Below, piece by piece: positions 49,564 to 59,256 of a stretch of DNA of 64,000 nucleotides. The stretch covers positions 40,630 through 104,629 of the forward strand of contig JAKSVB010000006.1 of the NCBI GenBank assembly GCA_024408335.1, in the 5' to 3' direction. Source of the DNA: Bacilli bacterium (GTDB lineage Bacteria > Bacillota_I > Bacilli_A > RFN20 > CAG-826). The notes under the pieces were generated by a model. It did not search any database. It worked only from the letters and a program-made list of their open reading frames with translations, and had not been told where the DNA came from. The translations under genes and the position numbers were made by a program. Numbering within the stretch: position 1 is the first letter of the stretch; the number at the start of each line of letters is the position of its first letter.

Positions 49564-52431
49564 ATGATAAAGTTCAACAGCGAAACAGAATTCATAGGAC
49601 AATTCAGGGGAAGACCTCTTTTAAAAGTAATAAAAGAGAACCTTAAAACGTGTGATTCTTTTCAGTTCTCCGTTAGTTTTATTAGGTATTCCGGACTCGA
49701 ATTACTTTTGGATGATATGAAAGCAGCTCTTGGAAGAGGAGCAAAAGGAAGCGTCATTACAACTGATTACCAAAGAATAACAGAGGAAGAGTCCTTAAAA
49801 GAACTTCTTAAGCTAAAAAAGGATTATAAGAACAACTTCCGTGCATACTTCTTGCAAGTGGATCTTTTGGAAGGTTATAAGAGCTTCCACACAAAGGGAT
49901 ACATCTTTAACAAAGGAAACGAGACATCCGTTATTGTTGGTTCTGCCAACATAAGTGCAACAGCGCTTTCTAGAGAAGGTGGAGAATGGTCTTTGCATTC
50001 AAGGACGTTAAGTGATTACGAATTAATTAAAAACATTCTCGAAGAGTTCGCTCTTAACCAAGAGAAAATTGGTACTGAGCTCAACGAAAAGCAAATAGAT
50101 GACTATGCCAAAGTGCCATCTGCATTGGACTTTTCAAAAGTTGAGCCTAACTATATGCAAATCAGCGCATTGAACGCGCTAAGCGACCTTAGAATGAAGG
50201 GTAAGAAAAAAGCCCTTATCGTAGCAGCGATGGGTAGTGGTAAGACCTACCTATCAGCTTTCGATTCCAAAGTTTTTGGAGCATCGAGAATCCTTTATCT
50301 TTGCAGCGAAGAGAACATTCTTAAAAACGCCAAAGAGCAGTTCCAAAATGTATTTGAAAACACAAAGACTTACGGCTTCTACACAGGCAACGCCAAAGAG
50401 AAAAAAGCTGATATTGTTTTCTCGACAAACTTAACGATGGTCAGACACCTTGAAGACTTCCAAGAGCACGAATTCGATTACATCATCGTAGATGAAGCTC
50501 ATCACTCTTTAGCGGCAACATACAAGAAAATCTTAAGTTACTTCAAACCTGAATTCACTCTTGGTATGACAGGTACCCCAGATAGAACAGACAGCACAAA
50601 TGCAAAAGAAATGTTTGGCGATAACATTCCTTTTGAACTCTCGTTAAGAGACGCTATTTCGAACGACTTAATCATGCCTTTCAAGTATTATTCCGTTTAT
50701 GATAAAGACATCGATTACAAAAACGGACAAAGCGATGAGAACATTGCCAAGATGATGCTTGTTCCTTCACACGTCAGATTCATTAAGAGTCATATTGACG
50801 CTCACTTGGATGAGATCGATGGCAAATTAAAGTGCCTTGCTTTCTGTGTCACAGTTGAGCATGCCATGAAAATGGCAGAGGCTTTTAATGCGTTGGGCAT
50901 ACCTTCTGACTACGTATGCGCTAAGACTTCCGTAGAAGATAGAGCAAGGCTATATAGCAGACTCCAGGATGAAAATGACGATCTCAAAATCATTTTCTCA
51001 GTCAACGTCATGAATGAAGGTGTTGACCTTCCTAGAGTCAACATGTCTTTGTTCCTTAGACCTACAGAATCATCCATCGTCTTCATTCAACAATTAGGAC
51101 GTTCTTTGAGAAAAGCTCCAAATAAGAAGAAGCCTGTCATTATTGACTTCATTGGTTGCAAGTACGCTAGAAGCACTTATATTGCATGGGCGCTTGGAGA
51201 ATTCTCGAACGCTCCAATCCTTAGCAAGCCAAGACTTGCTTCAATCCTAGAAGGCAAATCAAACGAATTAGGAAAAATCGGAATCGAAGTCAATATCGAC
51301 AACGACTCTTTGAAAGAGATCAAAGAATTCTTAAGGAAAGCCAACTTCAACAAAGTTGAGATGCTCCAAAAGAATTATAACGACTTTAAGAACGCATATT
51401 CTCCATATCAAGTTCCAAGCTTGATGCAGATTTATTCATCAGCATCTGGTTTTAATCTGAATGGCTTAATCAAGACGCAAAAGAGCTACTACAAATTTTT
51501 GAAATACATCAAAGAAGCGAACATTCCTGAATTCAATAAATATCAAGCGGCGTTCATTGATTATCTTTCAGACTTTCTTCCATTAAGTAGGTCTTATGAA
51601 TTCACCATCTTTAAGACTCTTTTAACTAACGGAAAGATCTCCAAACAAAGATTAGCGGAAGAAGTGGAAATGACCATCAAGAATGAGTATGGAGACTTCA
51701 ACAAAAAATCCTATGACCATGCTTTAGGACTCCTTCTCGAACCTAGCGAAGGCGACGAAAAAACTAGATATTATGTCAGAGAGGATTCTAAGGGAGACAT
51801 CTATTTAGATGTCGGACTTAATGACATTGAAATTAGGGTTGCTGATGAGTTTGATGTCTTGGACATGCATAACGCTGAATTTAGAGCACACGTATTTGAT
51901 ATTTTGGATTACGGCCTAACCCAATATTCATCATGCCATAAACATAGTGGTGCCTATTTCGAAATGCATCAAGCATACACTAGAAGAGAGATCAAACGTG
52001 TCGTATGTGCGAACAGTCTTTTCCCATCGATGACGGGTATTGATTACTTTAGAAATACAGATAAAGAAAAATGTGCCATTCTCATCGATTTGATCAAAGA
52101 CAAAGCAAGCGATGATAATCTCAACTACGGTGACAAATTCATCGATAAGAAGACCTTCGTTTGGGAAAGCCAAACTGGAACAGAGCTTGAAAACAACAAA
52201 GGCAAGAAACTTTTATCTTGGGGTACGTATGAAGTCTTTGTAAGAAAATACAAACAAGAAGACATGGTTAATATGCCTTATTACTACTTAGGCGAATGCG
52301 TATTTGAAAACCCAAGAAATAGCAAAAACAAAGGTAAAACCATTGAGGTTGATGCAACTCTCTTAAATGAACTTACTGATGAACTATTTGAGCAGTTTAA
52401 CGTTGATCTAAAAGCGAATAAGATCGTCTAA
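49564..52431 (+). CDS. PLD-nuclease / DEAD helicase / DUF3427 protein
   Basis: The 955-residue protein starts with a phospholipase-D-type nuclease domain (single HxK motif FHTKGYIF and VGSANIS). An SF2 helicase follows (motif I AAMGSGKT, motif II VDEAHH, motif III GMTGTPDR, motif VI QQLGRSLRKAPNKK), then a long C-terminal region with DUF3427 features (SWGTYEVFVRKY). Such proteins are linked to DNA repair and phage defence. The ATG at 49564 begins the conserved MIKFN; the frame extends 23 codons further. The ribosome site is weak. It overlaps the convergent NUDIX gene by 24 bp. Confidence 0.88.
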   Translation: MIKFNSETEFIGQFRGRPLLKVIKENLKTCDSFQFSVSFIRYSGLELLLDDMKAALGRGAKGSVITTDYQRITEEESLKELLKLKKDYKNNFRAYFLQVDLLEGYKSFHTKGYIFNKGNETSVIVGSANISATALSREGGEWSLHSRTLSDYELIKNILEEFALNQEKIGTELNEKQIDDYAKVPSALDFSKVEPNYMQISALNALSDLRMKGKKKALIVAAMGSGKTYLSAFDSKVFGASRILYLCSEENILKNAKEQFQNVFENTKTYGFYTGNAKEKKADIVFSTNLTMVRHLEDFQEHEFDYIIVDEAHHSLAATYKKILSYFKPEFTLGMTGTPDRTDSTNAKEMFGDNIPFELSLRDAISNDLIMPFKYYSVYDKDIDYKNGQSDENIAKMMLVPSHVRFIKSHIDAHLDEIDGKLKCLAFCVTVEHAMKMAEAFNALGIPSDYVCAKTSVEDRARLYSRLQDENDDLKIIFSVNVMNEGVDLPRVNMSLFLRPTESSIVFIQQLGRSLRKAPNKKKPVIIDFIGCKYARSTYIAWALGEFSNAPILSKPRLASILEGKSNELGKIGIEVNIDNDSLKEIKEFLRKANFNKVEMLQKNYNDFKNAYSPYQVPSLMQIYSSASGFNLNGLIKTQKSYYKFLKYIKEANIPEFNKYQAAFIDYLSDFLPLSRSYEFTIFKTLLTNGKISKQRLAEEVEMTIKNEYGDFNKKSYDHALGLLLEPSEGDEKTRYYVREDSKGDIYLDVGLNDIEIRVADEFDVLDMHNAEFRAHVFDILDYGLTQYSSCHKHSGAYFEMHQAYTRREIKRVVCANSLFPSMTGIDYFRNTDKEKCAILIDLIKDKASDDNLNYGDKFIDKKTFVWESQTGTELENNKGKKLLSWGTYEVFVRKYKQEDMVNMPYYYLGECVFENPRNSKNKGKTIEVDATLLNELTDELFEQFNVDLKANKIV

Positions 52432-52788
52432 TATAAGCAAATCAGCTGGCAAGAACGAAACTTCTTTCAGCTGATTTTTATTTACCCATTTTGCGTCTTC
52501 GTGCTCTAGCAAAGAGAAATCGCTATCAAGGCTACAAACAAAGTTATGCATCGTTAAGTGGAAGGAGGGATAATCGTATTCGATGGTGTTTAAAGACTTC
52601 TCGACGGTTATTGACGCATCGAGCTCTTCTTTTATCTCTCTTTTTAAAGCGGCTTCTTTGGTTTCGCCTGGTTCAATTTTTCCTCCAGGGAATTCCCACA
52701 TGCCTTTAAAATCGCCATATCCTCTTTGAGTAACGAATATCTCGTTTTCTTTAATGATGATGGCTGCAACGACTTCGATACTTTTCAT
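52408..52788 (-). CDS. NUDIX hydrolase (MutT-like NTP pyrophosphohydrolase)
   Basis: The 126-residue protein has the full Nudix box GGKIEPGETKEAALKREIKEEL (Gly-x5-Glu-x7-Arg-Glu-x2-Glu-Glu) and the MutT-type start VVAAIIIKENEIFVTQRG. It probably hydrolyses oxidised or unusual (d)NTPs. Its last codons overlap tail-to-tail with the DUF3427 helicase, and the helicase terminator lies within it. A functional link to the helicase is plausible because NUDIX domains occur with DUF3427 helicases elsewhere, but opposite strands argue for separate control. Confidence 0.9.
   Translation of the reverse strand: MKSIEVVAAIIIKENEIFVTQRGYGDFKGMWEFPGGKIEPGETKEAALKREIKEELDASITVEKSLNTIEYDYPSFHLTMHNFVCSLDSDFSLLEHEDAKWVNKNQLKEVSFLPADLLILDDLIRF
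52439..52483 (+). terminator. Terminator of the DUF3427 helicase gene
   Basis: AAATCAGCTG pairs with CAGCTGATTT around a 19-nt loop and is followed by a T-rich run. It is embedded in the 3' end of the opposing NUDIX gene. Confidence 0.65.
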
Positions 52789-53971
52789 ATCAATTAATAT
52801 GGACTGAGAGAGATATGTTTTCCAGAAAAATAATCTCCAGGATAAAACTTTGAAAACTAATATATTAAAGATTCACGTCTGCATGCTTAGGCGCAATCAA
52901 ACATGAGGCACGATATTTAAAATTGGCGCTTTCTTGAAAAGCGACTTTAAGCGAAACACAAAAACAATCGTCCGCGTCTAGACTTTAGCGTGACCCCTAG
53001 ACATTTAAAAAAGAGAGTTTTGCGCTCGAATTCCAAACTGCCATCTAGACAAATGGAATCGTTGATGGCGGCACCTCAAAATATTCGAAACAAAATTGGT
53101 GACATTTTCCGAAAGACAATTTAAGAAGAGGTCGGAAAATGTAGATGGCGCCTTATAATTTATTTAACCCCTAGAGCAGCAAAAACGACAAAAAGAATGC
53201 CAAAAGCCACAATTCCTACTGGACAAGCTTAGAACAATGACACGGGAATGTTCCAAAAAACTCGTGCAAATTTTTGAATGGCTTAAAAAAAGAACTTCAA
53301 AAATCGTAGACTATCCCTAATCTTTTGATTAACCCCTAGAGCCAAAGAATTGATTGATTTCGCCCCAAAAACACAATTACCCACTAGACAACCGCAGATC
53401 AGCGGAAAGTGGCAGCCCAAAAATTTGGCGTCTTTCAAAGAGCAGCCTCTAATCAATTATCCAAAAACACAAGATTTCATCTAATCTTTCGCTTGACCCC
53501 TAGACATCAATTTTTGCAGTTAGAATTGCCGATTTTCAAAATTCACCTCTAGACAAACTAGAAAGAGTACCGTGGGAACGTTCCAAAAATTCGTTTCATT
53601 TTTGAACGCCCTCAATCAAAGAAATCCAAAACACTCGTCAGCAACTACTGAATCCGTTAACCCCTAGAGATACAAATTCAACGCGAGATCACATTGAAAC
53701 TAAGATTACCCTCTAGACAAACAGATAGCCCTTGAAAGGTTCACAAAACAAAAATTTTTGGTTTTTTTGTTAGCGGCAATAGCCAACATTCAAAAACCCT
53801 AGTCACCATCGAAAGAATATTTTGACCCCTAGAGTCGTAAAACACGGATAAATGAATCTCCACTCAAAACTTTCTTGTGGACAAATAGTTGCATTTTTAG
53901 TAAACACATAAGTAGCTGATTAGATAAGCGCTAACAAAGCGCTAACAGAAATATAACTAATGGAGCGATTT
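52789..53971. repeat. Six-unit ~164-bp degenerate tandem repeat array
   Basis: The 1.2-kb gap has no credible gene. It holds ACCCCTAGA at 52993, 53167, 53332, 53496, 53660 and 53825 (spacings 174, 165, 164, 164, 165). A second motif CTAGACAAA, or a variant ending GGACAA, lies 52-53 bp after each (53045, 53219, 53384, 53549, 53713, 53877). GGAATGTTCC/GGAACGTTCC palindromes occur in units 2 and 4. The sequence between motifs is diverged, so the motifs are under selection. Confidence 0.8.
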
Positions 53972-53980
53972 TGATAATAT
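53972..53980 (+). promoter_or_regulatory. Extended -10 promoter, predicted leaderless
   Basis: TG-A-TAATAT ends 7 nt before the ATG at 53988 with no Shine-Dalgarno sequence, so transcription should begin at the start codon. It sits directly after the 164-bp repeat array. Confidence 0.6.
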
Positions 53981-53987
53981 ATCAAAC

Positions 53988-55925
53988 ATGGATTTAGCAA
54001 GTTTTAACGCAGGGCTAGTGGTTGTTGCCTTCATGGCAGGATTCGTACCACTCATATACATAATCACCCAAGGACGCTTCAAACGTCTTCAACATATTGC
54101 TTTCTTGACGCTCACGATTGTCGTTCTTCTTCAATCTCTTTTCAATGTTGCCGTCACAATGGGAAAACTCTATTACCCACTTCACGGCAACAAAGACATG
54201 ATCGATGTGTTCAACTGGCTCTATTACCTTAGCCACGTCGCATATCCTGCAGCATACGCTTATTACGTTGTCGTATCGATGGGATACATCTCAAAAAGCG
54301 ATCTTAGGAAAGCCGCTACATTCTGGGTGCCTTGTATTGGTATCCTTCTCTTCTTCCTCATTAACCCAATCACTCAAGCTGTATACACAACAAGGATCGA
54401 AGATGGCAAGTACGTCATGGATTTCTGGTCAGGAAGATATGTGTACTATGGCATGATGGTCATATATATCGTTCTTGGCCTTATCGGATTCATTAAGAAC
54501 ATATCCACTCTCAATAGACGTAAAGCAATTGGTCTCATTGTCTTCAACATCATCACCGTAATCGGTGTCACCGTTGAGCTTTCAAACCCTGATTACCATG
54601 TCCAGCTTATTGCTGAATCATTGTCTCTTATCTCAGTACTCATCTGGTTTGAAGCAGATGGAACTCTTATCGATCCAAAGACTGGTTTCTATAACAGAAA
54701 CGCCTTTGTTAGCGATAACCTCATGGCGATGCATAACAACCAACGTTATAAGATCATCGCAGTCTCTTTCGCTAACAAAGACTACATCCGTAGAGCCTAT
54801 AACGAAGAGCTTTGCCAAAGCATCTGCGATAAAGGCGCTAAGGTACTTAAGAAGATCGTCGATAAAAGCGGTCTTTATAACTGTGGAGAAGGTGAATTCG
54901 CTTTCTTCTACTATGAGAAGGATTCAACTAGAGAAAAGGAATACCTCGAAACCATTAGAGAGGCATTCGAAAAGAAATGGGAACAAATATCTGGAATCGA
55001 AGTCAAAACATCATGGGTCATATCTCTTGCTAATGTCCCTAATGACATCGCTAACGTCGCAGGACTTGATGACCTCTTCGAAGGTAACCCAGAAGAAGGC
55101 GAAGGCGTATATATCAGACAAGACACAGGACTTGCCTTCATCAGAAGAAGAAACGATGTTGTCGCAGCCTTCAAACGCGCCTTAACAGATGGTAACTTCG
55201 AAGTATATTTCCAACCAGTCTGGGACACCAAAACCAATTCCATCAAATCCGCTGAAGCTCTGCTTCGTCTTGATGATCCAATATTAGGAAGAGTCGAACC
55301 AAGCGAATTCATTCCTATCGCCGAGAAAAGCGGCGATATCAAAGCCCTTGGCGAATTCGTCTTTAGGGAGACTGTTAGATTCTGGAAAGAAGAGAACCTC
55401 AAAGCCTTAGGACTCGAAAGTGTTGCTATTAACGTCTCAGTCAAGCAACTTGAAAGAGACGACCTCGTTAACTATTTCCTCTCAGTCGTTAGGAAAGAAG
55501 GCGTTCCTGCTAGTGAAATCACTCTCGAAATCACCGAAAGCGAAAACGGCGAAGGTAACCCTCGACTTTTCTATCAGCTCTCATCGCTAAAAGGAGCAGG
55601 ATTCAACCTTTCCCTTGATGACTTCGGTATCGGCTACGCTAACCTGAACCGTCTTGCCAATACTGAATTCGTCAGCGTCAAGATGGATAGATCCTTGCTC
55701 GTTAACGCCACAACTGAAAAAGGACAATATCTTCTTGAAAAGAATATCGCCCTCCTTCGTAGCTTCGATATGAACGTCGTTCAAGAAGGCGTTGAAACGC
55801 TTGAACAACTCCATCAAGTCTTAGGATATGGAGTCGATATGATTCAAGGATATTATTTCTCTCGCCCTCTTCCAGAAGGCGAATTCCTCAAATACCTTGA
55901 GTCATATAAGCCTATTGACCTCTAA
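53988..55925 (+). CDS. Membrane GGDEF(degenerate)-EAL c-di-GMP phosphodiesterase
   Basis: The 645-residue protein has seven or so N-terminal membrane helices (residues about 8-220) forming a sensor, a GGDEF-fold domain whose signature reads GEGEF (probably inactive), and an EAL domain with a complete site: EALLRL, INVSVKQ, EITESE, LDDFGIGYAN, VKMDRS, QEGVET and IQGYYFSRPLP. It should degrade c-di-GMP and so affect the riboswitch-controlled operon at 24 kb. It is monocistronic, with its own leaderless promoter and terminator. Confidence 0.92.
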   Translation: MDLASFNAGLVVVAFMAGFVPLIYIITQGRFKRLQHIAFLTLTIVVLLQSLFNVAVTMGKLYYPLHGNKDMIDVFNWLYYLSHVAYPAAYAYYVVVSMGYISKSDLRKAATFWVPCIGILLFFLINPITQAVYTTRIEDGKYVMDFWSGRYVYYGMMVIYIVLGLIGFIKNISTLNRRKAIGLIVFNIITVIGVTVELSNPDYHVQLIAESLSLISVLIWFEADGTLIDPKTGFYNRNAFVSDNLMAMHNNQRYKIIAVSFANKDYIRRAYNEELCQSICDKGAKVLKKIVDKSGLYNCGEGEFAFFYYEKDSTREKEYLETIREAFEKKWEQISGIEVKTSWVISLANVPNDIANVAGLDDLFEGNPEEGEGVYIRQDTGLAFIRRRNDVVAAFKRALTDGNFEVYFQPVWDTKTNSIKSAEALLRLDDPILGRVEPSEFIPIAEKSGDIKALGEFVFRETVRFWKEENLKALGLESVAINVSVKQLERDDLVNYFLSVVRKEGVPASEITLEITESENGEGNPRLFYQLSSLKGAGFNLSLDDFGIGYANLNRLANTEFVSVKMDRSLLVNATTEKGQYLLEKNIALLRSFDMNVVQEGVETLEQLHQVLGYGVDMIQGYYFSRPLPEGEFLKYLESYKPIDL

Positions 55926-55926
55926 G

Positions 55927-55956
55927 CCAGAAGATAATCTTCTGGTTTTCTTTTTA
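55927..55956 (+). terminator. Terminator of the EAL gene
   Basis: CCAGAAGA-TAA-TCTTCTGG is followed by TTTTCTTTTT. Confidence 0.9.
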
Positions 55957-56014
55957 CTTAGTGAATTTTGCTTTCTTTTGCTTTATATTAGGGGCGATTT
56001 AGGAGTAATCAAAA

Positions 56015-57784
56015 ATGAACTACGATTGGGACTTAACTAATATTTACAAAACTAACGACGATTTCGAAAAAGACCTTAAGAAAGTCGATGAGGAAATCAT
56101 TCCAGAAATCGCTAAACTTGAAGGCAAACTTAATGAAGAGGCAAATCTTTGCAAGATGATGGAACTCTCCATCGAGCTTGAGAAGACCCTCCAACCTTTA
56201 TGGATGTACGCTTCATGCGCTAGCGACCTCGATAAGAGAAACCTTGAAAACAACAACAAGCAACAAAGAGTGAGAATCCTTTTCCAAAAGCTTGGAAGCG
56301 CTCTTTCTTTTGCTGATCCTGAGATCCTTGCTCTTGGCGAAGAGAAAGTCATGAAATTCTTTGAGGATCACAAAGAATACCAAGGACTTGATTTCGGGTA
56401 TAAGAAACTCTTCCATAACCAGAAATACGTTCTTCCTGGTGACAAAGAAAGATTACTTTCTTTCTTCTCTCCACTTCTAAGCGGTCCTAGCTCACTTTAT
56501 TCAAAGCTTAGCACTGCTGATAGACTCGTCTCCAAAGTCACTCTTGATAACGGCGAAGAAGTTGAAGTCAATGGCTCAAACTGGACTGGCTTAATCGCTA
56601 AATCGGCTAGCGAAGCAGAACGCCAAAGAATCTTAGAAGCCCTTTACGTCAATTTCGACACCCACAAGAACACATACGCTGAAATCTATAGTGAGCTTAT
56701 GGCAGGGGAACTCGCTGATGTCAAAGCCCGTGGCCATAAATCAATCCTTTCAAGTCATCTCTACCACAATAACATCCCTGAATCAGTCTTCCTTAACCTT
56801 ATTGAAGTCGCTTCCACCAACAATGAAGACGTCAAGAGATACGAAGAACTTAAGAGAAAATATCTCGGTATCGAAGAATACCACACATATGACAGATTCT
56901 TAGAGATTGCCAGAAGCGAAAAGACATATACATACGAAGAAGCTCGTGAGCTCTTCTATAAGTCCATTGAATGGTATCCAGAGGATTACCAAGCAAAAGC
57001 CCATGAAGCAACCAGAGAAGGATACGTTGATGTTAATATCAAACCAGCTAAGAGAGGCGGCGCTTACTCAACTGGAGGAAGCAACGTCCATCCATACATC
57101 CTTCTTAACTACGATTCACAGCTTAATGACGTCTTCACCCTTGCTCACGAAGCAGGCCACAGCGTACATACCCTCTATAGCGAAGAAGCCCAACCTTTAG
57201 GCAAACAAGACTACACCATCTTCGTCGCTGAGATCGCTTCAACCTTCAATGAGCATAACCTCCTTGATTACCTTATCAAGAGCCCAACCCTTTCAAAGAA
57301 CGACAAGATCGCCCTCCTTCAAAAATCAATCGATGAAATCCTTCAAACCTTCTACCGTCAAGCCTTATTCGCTCATTACGAATACAAGGTGAGCCAAATG
57401 GTCGAGAACGATGAACCAATCGACTACAAGGTCTTAAGCGATATCATGATTGATCTTTATAAGCAGTACTATGGCCTTGATATCACCAAAGAAAAGGTCA
57501 AACCTCTTGTTTGGGCATATATCCCTCACTTATTCAATTCTCCATTCTACGTATACCAATATGCGACAAGCTTCACTGCATCTCTTCTTATTTACGAGAG
57601 AATCAAAGCAGGGGAAGAAGGCGCGTTCGACAAATACCTCGATATGTTAAGAATGGGTGGCAGCGCTTATCCTCTTGATGAGGTTAAGGCAGCAGGCGTC
57701 AACTTCGAAGACAAAGATACCTTCTTAGCATGTCCTAAGAGACTCAAGGTTCTTGTTGATGAACTCGAAGAACTCCTTAAATAA
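56015..57784 (+). CDS. pepF: Oligoendopeptidase F (M3B metallopeptidase)
   Basis: The 589-residue zinc peptidase degrades short peptides in the cytoplasm. It shows the M3 motif HEAGHSVHT (about residues 378-386), the third ligand Glu in FVAEIASTFNEH, and the PepF C-terminal YQYATSFTASLLI. Length is typical. TAGGAG lies 9 nt before the ATG. A TATATT -10 box lies near 55983, so it has its own promoter after the EAL terminator. Confidence 0.95.
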   Translation: MNYDWDLTNIYKTNDDFEKDLKKVDEEIIPEIAKLEGKLNEEANLCKMMELSIELEKTLQPLWMYASCASDLDKRNLENNNKQQRVRILFQKLGSALSFADPEILALGEEKVMKFFEDHKEYQGLDFGYKKLFHNQKYVLPGDKERLLSFFSPLLSGPSSLYSKLSTADRLVSKVTLDNGEEVEVNGSNWTGLIAKSASEAERQRILEALYVNFDTHKNTYAEIYSELMAGELADVKARGHKSILSSHLYHNNIPESVFLNLIEVASTNNEDVKRYEELKRKYLGIEEYHTYDRFLEIARSEKTYTYEEARELFYKSIEWYPEDYQAKAHEATREGYVDVNIKPAKRGGAYSTGGSNVHPYILLNYDSQLNDVFTLAHEAGHSVHTLYSEEAQPLGKQDYTIFVAEIASTFNEHNLLDYLIKSPTLSKNDKIALLQKSIDEILQTFYRQALFAHYEYKVSQMVENDEPIDYKVLSDIMIDLYKQYYGLDITKEKVKPLVWAYIPHLFNSPFYVYQYATSFTASLLIYERIKAGEEGAFDKYLDMLRMGGSAYPLDEVKAAGVNFEDKDTFLACPKRLKVLVDELEELLK

Positions 57785-57877
57785 ATTTAAAAAGAATCGA
57801 AAGAAATAAGTCGGTTTAGAATCATCAAGCCCGTAAGGGAAATTTTATACTCAGTTATGGATATAAATTTAGTTTGT

Positions 57878-57927
57878 TTGGAAAACGGGACAAAAAGAAG
57901 TAAATACAAGTTGGAAAACGGGACAAA
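57878..57927. repeat. 17-bp direct repeat before a hypothetical gene
   Basis: TTGGAAAACGGGACAAA at 57878-57894 and 57911-57927 (period 33 bp), in the gap before the gene at 58051. The role is unknown; it could be an operator pair or a mobile-element end. Confidence 0.6.
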
Positions 57928-58050
57928 CCATCTAAATTAATCCAATGTTTATAATAGTGGAGTGTAGGCAAAATCCCTAAGAGGTCTCATCTAAACAAAA
58001 TACTCGTGTTATAGTCTTATCAACTTATAAGAACAAAAGGAGAAAAAATT

Positions 58051-58563
58051 ATGCCAGGATTAATAACAAGAAACGAAAAATTACACATAATTACAATGCA
58101 AGACTCTTATCAATATGGCAAAATTGTTGTTAAGGATTATGTTGAACAAGTAAATGGCTTTACATCTATTTTGAAAGCTGGAACAAAATCTTTAGATTTA
58201 GCTGAACAATATTTCATTTCAGATACTGATGCATATAATAGATTTGAAATAATGATTGGTGCTTTGTCGTCTCAAATTCAACAAATCGGTGGCAAACTTA
58301 AAGTTAAAGGGCATCCAGTCCAAATCCCTGATTGGAAGTATTTTGCCGAAAAAGCAAAAGAGTTGGCTGTGTTGGAAGCAAATCATTCAGAATCTTTTGA
58401 CAAAGCTCAAGAATCTTATGCTACAGAATTGTATAGTGCAATGTGTGAAGCATATATAGCAAACACAAATACTGCACAAAAGTATAACGAACCTTTTAAT
58501 AAAACTCAAAATGCTGATGCAGTTATATCAAACTACACAAATAACAAGTCAAAAATTAAATAA
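58051..58563 (+). CDS. Hypothetical helical protein, AT-rich
   Basis: The 170-residue protein is helical, with no signal peptide or membrane segment. Its codons are clearly more AT-rich than those of pepF next door, which suggests transfer. Strong AAAGGAG precedes the ATG. I recognise no family. It lies at the entry of the plastic region between pepF and the tRNA pair. Confidence 0.6.
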   Translation: MPGLITRNEKLHIITMQDSYQYGKIVVKDYVEQVNGFTSILKAGTKSLDLAEQYFISDTDAYNRFEIMIGALSSQIQQIGGKLKVKGHPVQIPDWKYFAEKAKELAVLEANHSESFDKAQESYATELYSAMCEAYIANTNTAQKYNEPFNKTQNADAVISNYTNNKSKIK

Positions 58564-58587
58564 AAAAGTTGTGAATAAGTATCAAAC

Positions 58588-59256
58588 CTAGGGATTGAGT
58601 TCTGTATTCATAATCTTAGAGAAGAATTCTTTTGAATATTTGGCAAAGAATTTTTTGATTTCGTCCCATGAATATGGGACAAATGATTTCGGAAGGATGT
58701 CGCTTTCCGCATCGACATAGTAAGTCATGGAACGGAAGAAGCCCGACAAAAGACTGAGTTCGCCATATTTTTCTTTGATTATCAAATGCAGATCGTTCTT
58801 GATAGATTGATCTTTGAGGATGAAGAAAAGATCATAGAAATCTTTCTTGGTGCCTCTTTGGATGATGGCGATACATTTCATGGCCGCGATATCTCTAATT
58901 GATAGCAAGCATATGCCAGGAAACCCTTCTAGATTAACCGTTTCTCCGATTTCTGGATGCCTATATTCGAAGAAACTGACTTGGACTCCATCTATAAGGG
59001 CATCAACGGTCGATAACCTTTCATAAACGTTTGTAATTTCAAGTTTGTCACCAAACATCTCCCTTAGTTCGGTAACGATTACTTTTGTATCGAAGTGCTC
59101 GTTGGTGAAAAAATCGAAGTCATAAGAATATCTAAGCCCAAGCTGAAGTGAGAGGGCGGTTCCCTCTCCCATACTAAAAAGATTAATGAAAGATAGTTTT
59201 GAAATATCTCTTAATAACTCGATTCTTTTCTCATCTAATATCTCAAGGTGCATCAT
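58588..59256 (-). CDS. AbiEii-like nucleotidyltransferase toxin
   Basis: The 222-residue protein has the NTase signature GEGTALSLQLGLRYSYDFDFF (compare GGTAL...R.S.DIDLF) and a later RGTKKDFYDLFFIL, as in AbiEii-family toxins that modify tRNA or other RNA. The first motif Gly-Gly is Gly-Glu. The ATG at 59256 overlaps the upstream regulator's stop as ATGA; the frame opens earlier at a TTG. It forms a two-gene module with the HTH gene at 59253. Confidence 0.8.
   Translation of the reverse strand: MMHLEILDEKRIELLRDISKLSFINLFSMGEGTALSLQLGLRYSYDFDFFTNEHFDTKVIVTELREMFGDKLEITNVYERLSTVDALIDGVQVSFFEYRHPEIGETVNLEGFPGICLLSIRDIAAMKCIAIIQRGTKKDFYDLFFILKDQSIKNDLHLIIKEKYGELSLLSGFFRSMTYYVDAESDILPKSFVPYSWDEIKKFFAKYSKEFFSKIMNTELNP

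Noticed and set aside
54565..55185. 206-codon plus-strand frame inside the EAL gene
   Set aside because: Overlaps the well-supported EAL protein in another frame; no ribosome site or recognisable domain.
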